NCBI GenBank assembly: GCA_013115135.1
Contig: JABANP010000486.1
Span: forward strand, 1 to 39,618
DNA length: 39,618 nt
Source: Perkinsus olseni
Taxonomy: Eukaryota; Perkinsozoa; Perkinsida; Perkinsidae
Direction: 5' to 3'
Shown here in pieces: positions 10,253 to 18,655 of this stretch; the stretch's first letter is position 1; each line of letters starts with the position of its first letter. Position numbers and translations under genes: made by a program. The notes under the pieces were generated by a model. That model was not told the DNA's origin. It did no database searches and saw only the letters and a program-made list of their open reading frames with translations.

Positions 10253-10809
10253 GGCCGCGGCCGTGGGAAATTCTGATGGAAAAACTGCAAAAACAAGGCA
10301 TCATCACTAAACCTGAATACGCGGCCATTGATACGTTGCATCAATACTAATGCAGGAACTCTTCATTCTCTATGCGACGTGTATCGGTGAGATCTCTACC
10401 GGGAGAGGACCTATCTTTATGGTAGTACAGGCAAGGATGGACATAGCCGTGCTCGGTACAAGACTCTCCCGCGCTGTGATAATGTTCAATCATGTAAGTC
10501 TGAAATACAGAATCGATTCTGAGTTTCAGGATGAGTTCATTGATTGCGGAGTGTAACGCGGCGGACAATATCGCAGCACCACAACCGAACACAGTTCTCC
10601 AGTACTGCCGGGCATTCTCACAGCCAATACTAACGAGAATAACCGACCAAGTGTCCACCAGTATGCTCCGTGAATCAGTTCGGTAAGCACTGTGCGAACA
10701 GCCCTTGCAGTTCTGCAGGGACCCCGGCTGACGATGACTTCGCTTTGACAGCAACATTCCTTGGCTTGATGACCAGATCCTATTAAACAGGCTAAACTGA
10801 TCCCCTTAG

Positions 10810-10890
10810 AAAGGTACGTCGGGGCTAGTCTAACTAAGTCGTACTGTCGGCGTTGGACTTCAAACTCACACGTGCCGGTCAAGGTCTGAT
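10810..10890 (+). repeat. Third related tRNA-like fragment
   Basis: The sequence GCGTTGGACTTCAAACTCAC (10852-10871) matches the anticodon-arm part of the 9850-10025 copies, with the loop changed. The flanks are diverged. Region 10253-11289 is otherwise without a gene I can support. Minus frames at 10347-10757 and 10526-10933 are open but show no family features. Confidence 0.45.
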
Positions 10891-11289
10891 ATATAAAAGA
10901 GAGTCGAAGAAGAGTCACCCGACAAACTCTCAAGGTGCTTTTTCCTTCAAGAGAAGTACTCTCGTATGGGACTAACCGAGCTGATCTATGGTGATGTCAT
11001 GCGGACCCTGATTGGCCTTGTCCGTGATTATCCCCGAACACTACGATTCGAGGCGCCAAACCTTGCTGCCCTTCGGGCAACGACGTACTGACACTCAACA
11101 GGCCACCTGTAGCTTTCAATTAATAAAATATGAAAACGTATGAAGCGACGGGAAGAAGCCGGAAGCGTAATGATACAAAACTTGAAATGAAAACCGGGCC
11201 CAGCAGCTGTGCCGAGTGGCCCTAAGTCAGCCTTCCCCACACAACTTTTCCTGATGCGAGCGAATTACGGTATTAAGCAGACGACGACA

Positions 11290-13332
11290 TCAACAGGCAC
11301 ACTGCGGAGGGATGGCAGGTACCCTTAAAGGACAGTTGGGCGGCTGTACTTGAAGCATGGCCGCCACCGCCTCGCTCGCTGTAAGATTTTTGTAATCTTT
11401 ATTCAGCTTGGCCGCAGCTTTCCTCAGCAGACTTTCTTTAGCTGACCGAATCTTTGCGACTTCCTCGTCATAGCATTGAGGGTCGAAGGCCACGTGATCC
11501 GGGTCCATGACGGAAGCATAAAGGCGATGGTCCAGCGGACAGTGGACGACCGTGTCACCATCACGGCAGCCTACTGGCGACCACATCGGGGCGAGGTTGA
11601 AGAAGTCAACCCAGGAGCAGTACTCGCACATGTAGGTATCTTTCGCTCTATGCTCACCAGCCTCGAAGTTGCCGTTTTGAACCTCCACCACAGCCCTGCA
11701 GTTATCAGTAGTAGAATTGCAGTAGCGTTCCCAGCTCAGCGAGGTGGGGGAGAGGCCCTCGCTGTACGGTCTCGGCATCTTGACGGGCTTCATGAAGAGT
11801 TCAACGCCTCGCTGGATGGCATCTATCACGCCCTCACGTTGCAGTCGACCGTAAGTGTTCCACAACCGTCTATGGTAGTAGACCGAGTTTAAATGCGGGG
11901 AGCCAGTGGCGAAGTGGACGTCGCGATAAGCTGACTGATACCTCTCAGGGTGGCCCAGGCGCTCCATCGTGCCGAGATGTACCACAACACCACCAGGTCT
12001 TATCAAATGGCACCGCGTCATGCCCGTTCCGGTAGAGCTGATGTACAGATTAGAGCTCGCAATGACCGCCAACTGCTCCTGGAAGGAATAATCCTCCCAC
12101 CGCAGAAAGGTAATATCGCAACCGAAGAGCGCCTCGGACTTCGCGGCGATATCCATCAGCATGGCCTTGAGTTCATCGTCGAATCTCTTGTTGTCAGCGA
12201 TAACCCCTCGACAGCCCCAACTTGAAGGCCCTAGTTCTAGTTCCAACATCTCAGTCGGCCACGGTACGAAGTCGAAGCCGGCTAGGAGCCGCTGACCGAA
12301 CAAGAAAAATGCGTTTTCATAAGAGTAAGAGCCAGGCATCGCCATGCTGCGCTGTGGGTTGCGATGGCCCATGAAACGACTACCGACCAGCAGCCTCGAG
12401 AAGGAGTACACAGAAGCAGCTTCGAGCTCGGACGTGAGAAACACTTGTCCTCGGCCGAAGTGCGTCAGGACACTCCAATGAGGAGCTTTCCTTGCTGCCT
12501 TTGTCTCGCCCTCATCGACGGGTAAAATGTTCATCGGCAAGGACGCATAGCCGAAGCGTACTGCCGTTATCCAGGCAGGGTAGAGGCTGTCGTAAAGAAA
12601 GTGTCCCGGGTTCATCGGGCCGAAGATGAGGAGATGCAGCGTGACGCCATCGATGACTTCAGGTTTGGTATCACCACGAAGCCAGGAGAAAAAGAAGCCC
12701 TGTTTCTCGCGATGCCACTTGGCGAACTCCGATTTGTCCTTGAAGAATTGAATCGACGGCTGGAAACGCGGCACCTCATCGCGGTCCTTAGCATCGGTTG
12801 TAGCACCCTTCATGAGCTCCCTCAGAGAATCTTCAGTCACTGGTATACCCGTATCCAAATGTCGATCATAGTCAGTCGCAGAATCGAACGCCAAAGCTTT
12901 TCCATCATAAGGCGCTTTCTTGATGTTCCCAAGTTCCCCATCAGGCAGGGCGATAACGAAGTTGCCAAGTTGACTGTCATAATAGATCTGGTCGAAGGCA
13001 CAGGACCTATTCCTATGCCACGCAAGGCACTGGATAGAGGTCCACGGCGAATCAGACTCTCCTGCAGACGGTGCGACGTACTCCACCCACTGCGGTCTGC
13101 CGCTGTTGGGATCGGTGAGCGACGAGGCCAAGAGCGTACTGGGACCGATGACGAGCGCTCCATCAGATAACTTCGCGGGAAGCATCGGAATGAATACCAT
13201 AGATTCACCTACATGGGTATCGAGGGCGCGGCCGAAGTAATACTGAAGGGCCACCAGAAGCGTGATGGCCGCCACTAGGAGCAGTAGTCGGGGAGATGTG
13301 AGGAAGCGCTGTTGGCGTAGTGAGACCAACAT
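11290..13332 (-). CDS. GT61-like (DUF563) type II membrane glycosyltransferase
   Basis: A predicted Golgi/ER glycosyltransferase of about 680 residues. The first true ATG is at 13332; the open frame extends upstream only through non-ATG codons. A short basic tail (LRQQRFLTSPR) precedes one membrane span at about residues 16-37 (LLLLVAAITLLVALQYYFG), as in type II Golgi enzymes. The GT61 core is suggested by FLYDSLYPAW near residue 240 and by the STGTGMTRCHLIRPGGVVV motif near residue 430, which matches the family's GxGxxxTxxxFxxPGxxVxxL pattern. A Cys-rich C-terminal segment (CEYCSW, CPL, CPLRVP) follows. It has no introns, unlike its neighbours. The donor sugar and acceptor cannot be told; xylosyl, arabinosyl and GlcNAc activities are all known in GT61. 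Confidence 0.72.
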   Translation of the reverse strand: MLVSLRQQRFLTSPRLLLLVAAITLLVALQYYFGRALDTHVGESMVFIPMLPAKLSDGALVIGPSTLLASSLTDPNSGRPQWVEYVAPSAGESDSPWTSIQCLAWHRNRSCAFDQIYYDSQLGNFVIALPDGELGNIKKAPYDGKALAFDSATDYDRHLDTGIPVTEDSLRELMKGATTDAKDRDEVPRFQPSIQFFKDKSEFAKWHREKQGFFFSWLRGDTKPEVIDGVTLHLLIFGPMNPGHFLYDSLYPAWITAVRFGYASLPMNILPVDEGETKAARKAPHWSVLTHFGRGQVFLTSELEAASVYSFSRLLVGSRFMGHRNPQRSMAMPGSYSYENAFFLFGQRLLAGFDFVPWPTEMLELELGPSSWGCRGVIADNKRFDDELKAMLMDIAAKSEALFGCDITFLRWEDYSFQEQLAVIASSNLYISSTGTGMTRCHLIRPGGVVVHLGTMERLGHPERYQSAYRDVHFATGSPHLNSVYYHRRLWNTYGRLQREGVIDAIQRGVELFMKPVKMPRPYSEGLSPTSLSWERYCNSTTDNCRAVVEVQNGNFEAGEHRAKDTYMCEYCSWVDFFNLAPMWSPVGCRDGDTVVHCPLDHRLYASVMDPDHVAFDPQCYDEEVAKIRSAKESLLRKAAAKLNKDYKNLTASEAVAAMLQVQPPNCPLRVPAIPPQCAC

Positions 13333-13606
13333 AAGGCTGACTGAGTTGGACACTGATGAGGAAATTTCCAGCACCGAGAATCGTTCAGGAGCATCATGCC
13401 TCGCCCTCAACTCAAGAGAACCGTGTAACAACAGGTTGGTATAATGACATCATGCTCAACGCGATGTTAGTTGTTCGTCGAGGATGTTCGGAAGGTCTTT
13501 GGCGAAAGATGAAAACACATCAGGAACAACTACATCACTAAAATGCAAAGCAGGATCATACCCTCTTAAAAACTGTCAATCTCTATCGACCGCTCAGAGC
13601 GGTAGT

Positions 13607-14138
13607 TCACCTGGGAAGCCGCACCGTTCTCAGGCACCTAGCAGGAGTGATGCAGTCCTTCCCTCGGAGCAGCAGGCCTACCATAGGGACCCCCAGACTA
13701 TGAGTCGACCGGGTCATATGGCCCTCCTTCTGTTGCTGGGTTAATCTCGCTTGATTAGCACTCATCAGCTGCTGCTGCTGCTGCTGTTGTCGTTGATACA
13801 TGATCTCTAGGGCCGCCATGGCGCTCGGAGCCTGGGGGGTATGAATGGGGTGATGAGCCTGATTTGGGGGAAATATGGTATGCACGCATACACATAGACA
13901 CGCGCCTCACGTTGTCGGCAGGTGCTGTTGCTCGAGAAGCAGCAGCGAGCTGTGTAAATAGTAAATACTGAAAACAACAAAAATGCAGAAACGAACGGGG
14001 CGGAGCGAAGCGGCGAAAATCAACCTGAGAATATCCGCCTACTTGCTGCTGTTGACGATACGCAGTAGCGGCCGCTGCCGCCGCTGCAAACTGCATGGTC
14101 CGCTGGTGTTGTGATAGCGCGTCCAGAGACCTGCTCAT
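13607..14138 (-). CDS. Poly-Gln/Ala-rich coding exons
   Basis: Two minus-strand exons join in phase. One, containing the ATG at 14138, reads an Ala run and a short Gln run and ends GGYSQ at 14025 at a GTTGAT donor. The other starts at 13858 after CAAATCAG and reads ALEIMYQRQQQQQQQLMSAN and onward, open to 13607, where CCCAG|GTGAAC could be another donor. The 166-nt intron is 13859-14024. The CAG/CTG triplets (near 13770) form a small coding microsatellite. These exons may be the 3' part of the PPR-like gene upstream. Glutamine-rich tracts suggest an RNA- or transcription-related protein, but this is weak. Confidence 0.5.
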
Positions 14139-14213
14139 GTCTGGACATGCCGCGCGCCACAAAATTAGCGCCTCACCTCGTCATTGGAGCAAGATGATCT
14201 CCTCTCCCTGGAA

Positions 14214-14290
14214 CTGACGGAGTGACCACCGGATAGAGCTGGGAAGAAGTCCATCAAGATCCCGGGTTCGAATCCCACGGCTGTCATTAC
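14214..14290 (+). repeat. 77-nt tRNA-like element occupying a candidate intron
   Basis: On the minus strand this interval begins GTAATG and ends CGTCAG, that is, GT/AG. On the plus strand it looks like a tRNA-derived unit with the T-loop/B-box GGGTTCGAATCCC near its 3' end. Its two ends pair in six of seven positions like an acceptor stem. The minus frame reads through it without a stop, so retention would insert it into the protein. Removing it gives an uncertain phase downstream. Confidence 0.5.
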
Positions 14291-14399
14291 CCTGAGCTGA
14301 TTGCTCCCAAGACTCATTGCGTCCGGTATCACGTATTGCCTGTCTGCCGGAGGTGGATAGGATACTCGTACGCTGGAAGGCTGCTGATTGGCTCCTGAC

Positions 14400-15240
14400 A
14401 AAAAGAAGATTTCACGATTTTTTTCCAGGACCATACCAACTCTGCCGCAAAAAAACTCAGGCATTCCCCTCCTCAACACGATCGGCCATGAAGGAAATAA
14501 GAGACGATCAAATTTCGCATAAACACAGCGCGAGAGAGAGGCTCCCCAGGGGCGTTACTTCCAGCATTGCTATACAGTAGACTGGCGAGCCCTTGGTGAC
14601 CCGAAACCTCAGCCGCCCGTATCATGAGGTCGTACCTGGCAAGATACGCGTACAAAGATTCCCGCTGGTGGCTTTCGAAAGTCTCACGTTTCGGGCTGGA
14701 TCAGAATTTTTTCGCTCGTCAGATTCTGCAGCAGTTGGTGGCAGACAAAAGCCGCCTGAGCCAAAGTTCGGACACGCATCGATCACTCGGGCGAGCGCCT
14801 TATACAATCTGGGATAGATTTACCTCCCGCGGATATCTTTCTATCGCCAACTCCAGTGCTTGTCGGGCGGCAGCATTTTTCGCTTCGGTCGATCGCGCCT
14901 GGCCTACGTCCGGCTCGTTTTCTAGAAAAACGTCTTCGCCAGGAATCGAACCCGCGCCTCACATATTCGAACTTACCATCTCTTCGGTGGTCCTCTAATC
15001 CATTATACAACTCCTGATGCCCTTCTCCGCTAGCCTCAGCTTCACCTAAGTATTCCGCAATCTTCAAACGAGAGCCGTAATTGTAGTAGTAGCCGCCGCC
15101 CGCGCCAGAGAGAACGTAAGATTCGCCAAAGATCAGCATCCTATAGACCCGACAAACTTACACTTTTCGTTGAACTCCAAGACTTCATCAAGGGAGGTGC
15201 CGAGGTACGATCCATCATTACCTAACAGGGTCACCAGCAT
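14400..15240 (-). CDS. Spliced gene with PPR-like helical repeat
   Basis: Minus-strand exons join in phase: one with ATG 15139, ending at 14977; then 14824-14921, 14688-14755 and 14635 onward. Introns are 55, 68 and 52 nt with GT/AG ends. The joined protein contains EAKNAAARQALELAIERYPR and then AAFVCHQLLQNLTSEKILIQ and PETYDLMIRAAEVSGHQGLA. The last two look like a pentatricopeptide helix pair (PPR: P..tYd.lI.a....G). An upstream segment (about 15165-15240, GNDGSYLGTSLDEVLEFNEK) may belong to it. A further exon at about 14290-14405 (SYPPPADRQYVIPDAMSLGS) follows a TTTTTGTCAG acceptor and may link to the poly-Gln exons. PPR proteins usually bind organellar RNA; that role is inferred only. Confidence 0.5.
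14925..14976 (-). repeat. B-box-like motif inside a 55-nt intron
   Basis: GGGTTCGATTCCTGG lies in the intron 14922-14976, directly after the donor. The upstream exon sequence also has a weak resemblance to a tRNA anticodon arm. It may be a tRNA-derived remnant co-opted into an intron, or chance. Confidence 0.35.
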
Positions 15241-15378
15241 GTTGTAAGATTCACTTATAATGTTTATACTCTAAAAACATCTTTTTCTAAATTATTTTTT
15301 CTGTTTTTCACAAATATTTTTCTATTTTTTTTCTGTTTTTCGCGAATATTTTTTCTGATTTTCGCAAATATTTTTCCT
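15240..15378. repeat. AT-rich tandem repeat (TTTTTCTGTTTTTCGCGAATATT type)
   Basis: About three imperfect copies of a unit of about 28 nt occur: a T-run, CTG, a T-run, CGCRAATATT. They lie just upstream of a tRNA-like fragment. Function unknown. Confidence 0.7.
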
Positions 15379-15382
15379 ACTA

Positions 15383-15452
15383 GGCCTTCGTAACGAAAAA
15401 AGCGGAGCTCGGCATGAAGTCTCGGGTTCGAACCCCAGCCAGGGCTTTTTTC
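15383..15452 (+). repeat. tRNA-like fragment followed by T-run
   Basis: The T-loop word GGGTTCGAACCCC (15424-15436) is followed by CCAGGGC, which pairs at six of seven positions with GCCTTCG about 60 nt upstream, and then by TTTTTT (a Pol III-type stop). It is too short (about 62 nt) for a normal tRNA, so a tRNA-derived SINE end is likely. Confidence 0.45.
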
Positions 15453-15739
15453 TGTATTTTTTCGGGTTCATCTACAACGGTCCACGCTGGTTTTGGTTGG
15501 TAGAACGGGGATGGGCGCGATTTCGTATTTTTCATAGAATATATGAATCGAGACCTTTCGATTGGTATGTGTCCCATCAGTTCATTCAGCATAGTCGTGG
15601 AGAAATAATTTGAACGAACGAACGGACGAACGCACAAAAAAAGCGCAGAAGTGACAGTATATGCTCCGCTCGCTTCGCTCGCTCCGCAATTTTTTATGAC
15701 ATACCAATTCACGCACTACCCATAAAGATCATATCATCA

Positions 15740-16476
15740 TCAATCTCTATATATTTCGTTGCTGCTGCCGCTGTCACCGGTGATTGTCCCAGAGGCTACA
15801 ATCTCGCAAGTGTCCTCACCTGCCGGGACGGCATCAAAAGCGTCCCATGAGTTGGGTAGAGTTGAGGCAGGAAGGTTTGCCGGGCTTGAACAGCTGCTGC
15901 TACCGGACTTCGGCTTCCAAATGTTGTCCTCACCGAAGGTATTATGAACTATTGGGGAAGCCTCTGGACTCGAGATCTGAGCGAAATTTGGTACGAGATC
16001 TGCGACCTCTGCGAACTCTATGGAGAAGTCCAAATATGCGAAACATTTCTCACTTCGCTCCGCCCGTCGTCATCATCCCCGCGGCAACTATCATCATTAT
16101 CCTCGTTTATTCTTCTCAATAGATCATCCGTGCTCTCAATCTCGTTCTCATCAATCACGAAACTCTCGGCAAATAGCTTCTCGCAGGACTTTCCCATTTT
16201 TCCATCAGTTTCTTCACTCGCGCTCTCCTCATCATCGCCAACAGAACCCTCCGAGTCACCATCATAATCAGAGCTCTTCCCATCATGCCCACAGTCATCA
16301 TCATCACTCATCCGCGGCGCCATATCAAAGCTGTTGCCATCACTTCCAACCTTTTCCCCTCCTTCAACAACCTCTACCTTCTCCACAGCAGCGCGACGTA
16401 TCGGTGCAGTCCGCCCGTTAGTTAGCTGAAAACGAGTAGTCCCCTTCCGAGGCTTCGCGTACCAAGTGCAACACAT
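15740..16476 (-). CDS. Acidic low-complexity protein, two exons, unknown
   Basis: The ATG at 16476 opens with MCCTWYAKPRKGTTRFQLTN. A basic N-terminus is followed by a long Asp/Glu/Ser-rich region. Exon 1 is 16054-16476 and exon 2 is 15740-16015. The 38-nt intron (GTGAGA...ATAGAG) restores one frame of 232 residues. Without splicing the frame stops at 16018. Exon 2 is Ser/Pro-rich and contains NSWDAFDAVP. No domain was recognised. The charge pattern resembles disordered nuclear acidic proteins, an inference from composition only. Confidence 0.55.
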
Positions 16477-16739
16477 AGACGAAAAAGAAGCTCAGAGCGT
16501 CAGGCGCAACCACCACAAACTCCACAATTTCTCTCGGCTGCGCGCGTATCTTACTTTAAAATAAATCCCTACAAACACCAGGGGTAGAGTAAACTGAAGG
16601 ACCCACGACAGCAATGAAATAACCTAAAGGATAACGTCACGAAACGGACGGAGAGGTTAACGTACCCCGCTCAGCACTTCGGCCTCGTCATCACGGGGGG
16701 CCGATCGAACACCGACGACAAACAACATAGTTATTAACA

Positions 16740-16800
16740 CGAGCTGATATGTTGGCACCGCGGTGCACCCGGGTTCAATCCCACCAGTAGTATTTTTAAC
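16740..16800 (+). repeat. tRNA-like T-loop fragment
   Basis: CCCGGGTTCAATCCCACC resembles a tRNA T-arm and is followed by a short T-rich run. No complete cloverleaf is visible. It lies between the acidic-protein gene and the DNL zinc-finger paralogue. Confidence 0.35.
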
Positions 16801-16898
16801 GCGGTGAAATAATGGGACTAGAAATAGATGCCGATAATAAACGCATGGACAGTAGAATATATAACACAGGAACGTGATATTTAACAGGATGCATAACA

Positions 16899-18080
16899 TC
16901 AATCTTGCTCTTCTTGCATTTCCTCAACGATTCTCAGTTGCAGCCTTCGCAAGGCATCCCCATCGAGCCCTTCCACCTGGATTTCAGGGAGTCTCTGAAA
17001 TACAGTGGGTCCGCAGTGCGGCAAGACTGAAAGCCTCGGGCAAGCGAATAGAGGACACAGAAAGCCCGATCGTGACACTGGCCGCTAAATGGCGTTGATA
17101 AGTTCATCCACCACCACCCAGTGGTAGTCCTCTTGGAACCGAGCTGTCGAAAGATCCTCGGAGTCAGCGGGAATGAGATTTGTACCAATTTGGTGTATCT
17201 AACCTCTCCCACGAGAACTCAGCAGAGCACGCTACAGTATCTTTGGTTAACGAATTCATGCTAGGAACCCGATTCCATGACGAAATCGTCGAGGGCCCAA
17301 TAGTACTACCTTGTGATGGTCAGGGAGATCAGCATACATCCTGGCGCTGCTGCTGATGAGATCTTCGAACCTCTCACGAATTCTCACATGGTCCGATCGG
17401 GGGATTCCTACCACCACGGGACCGGTGGAGGTGGAGAGCACACAAGGCGGGACACGTGAGGTTTTCCGATCGACCTCGGAGCCGAATCTTCACGAAGCCC
17501 AGCAAGCTCCGACCGAAATCTCCCGGAACTGCCGTTGCAGGCGACCACCTTTCCCGCCGTTCTCTTCACTTATAGGAAAGGTTCAATAAACCAGTTCTTA
17601 AACCACATTTCACGTGTACAAATCAATTCTGAGTACTAGAATGATACTATCGAACGGGGGGGGGGTAAGTTCCCTCGGCAACCATCGTGACTCACCTGCG
17701 AAGCAGCCCAGTGAATCCGATATAAGATGGGCCTGGCCACATCCAGGGCATCGCACTCCGACCATACCATGATGATAGGAGTGCTGAGGAGGAGCACTGA
17801 TTCGACAGAACCCCGGAGAGATTCACCATCAGCTTCCTGGCCGATGGTAAATAAAACGGTTTCACAATTCGACACCGTTGCGGAGGCGCACGCATTCCAG
17901 TGATAGTAATCACCTTGGATATCATCCACGCGCCCTTGGTCGAGCAGTCCCTGCACGTGTAGGTTATGTTGTAGGAACTGACGTCGGCTGCCTCAGTGCT
18001 GCCGAGAGGAAGACGAGTAAGAGGGACGGTACCCTTCAACCCTCGACGAGCCGCCGAGCTGACGGCCGAGTGATGTTCAC
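16899..18080 (-). pseudogene. DNL-type zinc-finger paralogue, probably incomplete
   Basis: A tandem copy of the gene at 18656-20406. The exon 17914-18080 (167 nt) reads YNITYTCRDCSTKGAWMISK. The exon 17696-17783 (88 nt) reads GMVGVRCPGCGQAHLISDSL. Both CxxC pairs of the zinc ribbon are intact, and both exons have exactly the same length and phase as in the other copy. The terminal exon 16899-16994 reads RLPEIQVEGLDGDALRRLQL, again matching. Not found: a presequence exon upstream, and the counterpart of the 158-nt exon (family motif IEDIL.EKGE). The residue after the zinc ribbon is Cys-Phe where the family has Trp-Phe. It may be a decaying duplicate, or active with missed exons. The intervening frame at 17310-17441 (RIRERFEDLISSSARMYADL) is unexplained. 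Confidence 0.65.
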
Positions 18081-18122
18081 CTGCACGATACAGTTTGTAA
18101 CGGGAAAAGGGAATATGCAAAA

Positions 18123-18389
18123 ATGAGGCCACTATGCCATATGGCAGCACATAGGGTTCAAGAGAGCACTCAGAAACTAGCCCAGCGCTTCAACTTCATG
18201 ACCGCTGTTCTTGCCCAATCTGGCATAGTGGCCTCTATGGTTCAAGCAGACATCGGATCGAGTAAACAGCCGCGAGTGAACCTACGCTTAGCCAGGGTGG
18301 TGAGTAAGCGAATTGGTGAAGGTGTGGTAGAAACTATCATGAACGACCTGGATAGTGTAAGAGGAAGACGGGAAGAGGCAAGCATATGA
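18123..18389 (+). CDS. Small ORF, 88 residues, unknown
   Basis: An ATG-initiated frame reads a helical, soluble-looking protein (TQKLAQRFNFMTAVLAQSGI; later NLRLARVVSKRIGEGVVETI). It lies between the two DNL zinc-finger copies on the opposite strand. A 15-bp inverted repeat sits within it (18125-18139 and 18221-18235). It may be a real short gene, an exon, or a mobile-element fragment that displaced the 5' exons of the paralogue. Confidence 0.35.
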   Translation: MRPLCHMAAHRVQESTQKLAQRFNFMTAVLAQSGIVASMVQADIGSSKQPRVNLRLARVVSKRIGEGVVETIMNDLDSVRGRREEASI

Positions 18390-18467
18390 AATAAGAGAAA
18401 CAACAAGTAAAGCTAAGAACCGACTCCAGCTACTCCCAGTCGCACGAGTACCGAAAAGAAGAGTAGA

Positions 18468-18540
18468 TCCCGGCAGTGGGAATCGAACCCACGACTCTCG
18501 GCATGGGAACCTAGCGCACCCCAGCCTCCCCATTCTTCCA
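18468..18540 (-). repeat. tRNA-like element with perfect T-arm
   Basis: On the minus strand GTGGG-TTCGATT-CCCAC is a perfect five-bp T-stem with a canonical T-loop. It is preceded by an anticodon-like CCCATGCC segment and an A-box-like GGCTGGGGTGCG. The 3' TGCCGGG has no matching 5' acceptor strand, so a tRNA-derived SINE is more likely than a functional tRNA. Confidence 0.5.
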
Positions 18541-18655
18541 ACCATTGCCAATTGATGAACAAATCCAGCGGACTCTACAATCGAAAATACTACGTAACAA
18601 GCATAAGAGAAAAGAACTCAAGGGTTTATACAACACAAGGTCAGTTGAATGCGTC

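Noticed and set aside
11476..13170. Plus-strand open frames of 91-189 codons
   Set aside because: They lie antisense to the long GT61-like gene, show no domain, and are typical complement-strand shadows.
17256..17441. Minus frame reading RIRERFEDLISSSARMYADL as the missing exon of the DNL paralogue
   Set aside because: No acceptor in the required phase precedes it, and it does not resemble the 158-nt exon of the intact copy. It is left unexplained.
18468..18540. Functional tRNA gene
   Set aside because: The T-arm is perfect, but no 5' acceptor strand pairs with TGCCGGG and the anticodon stem is poor.
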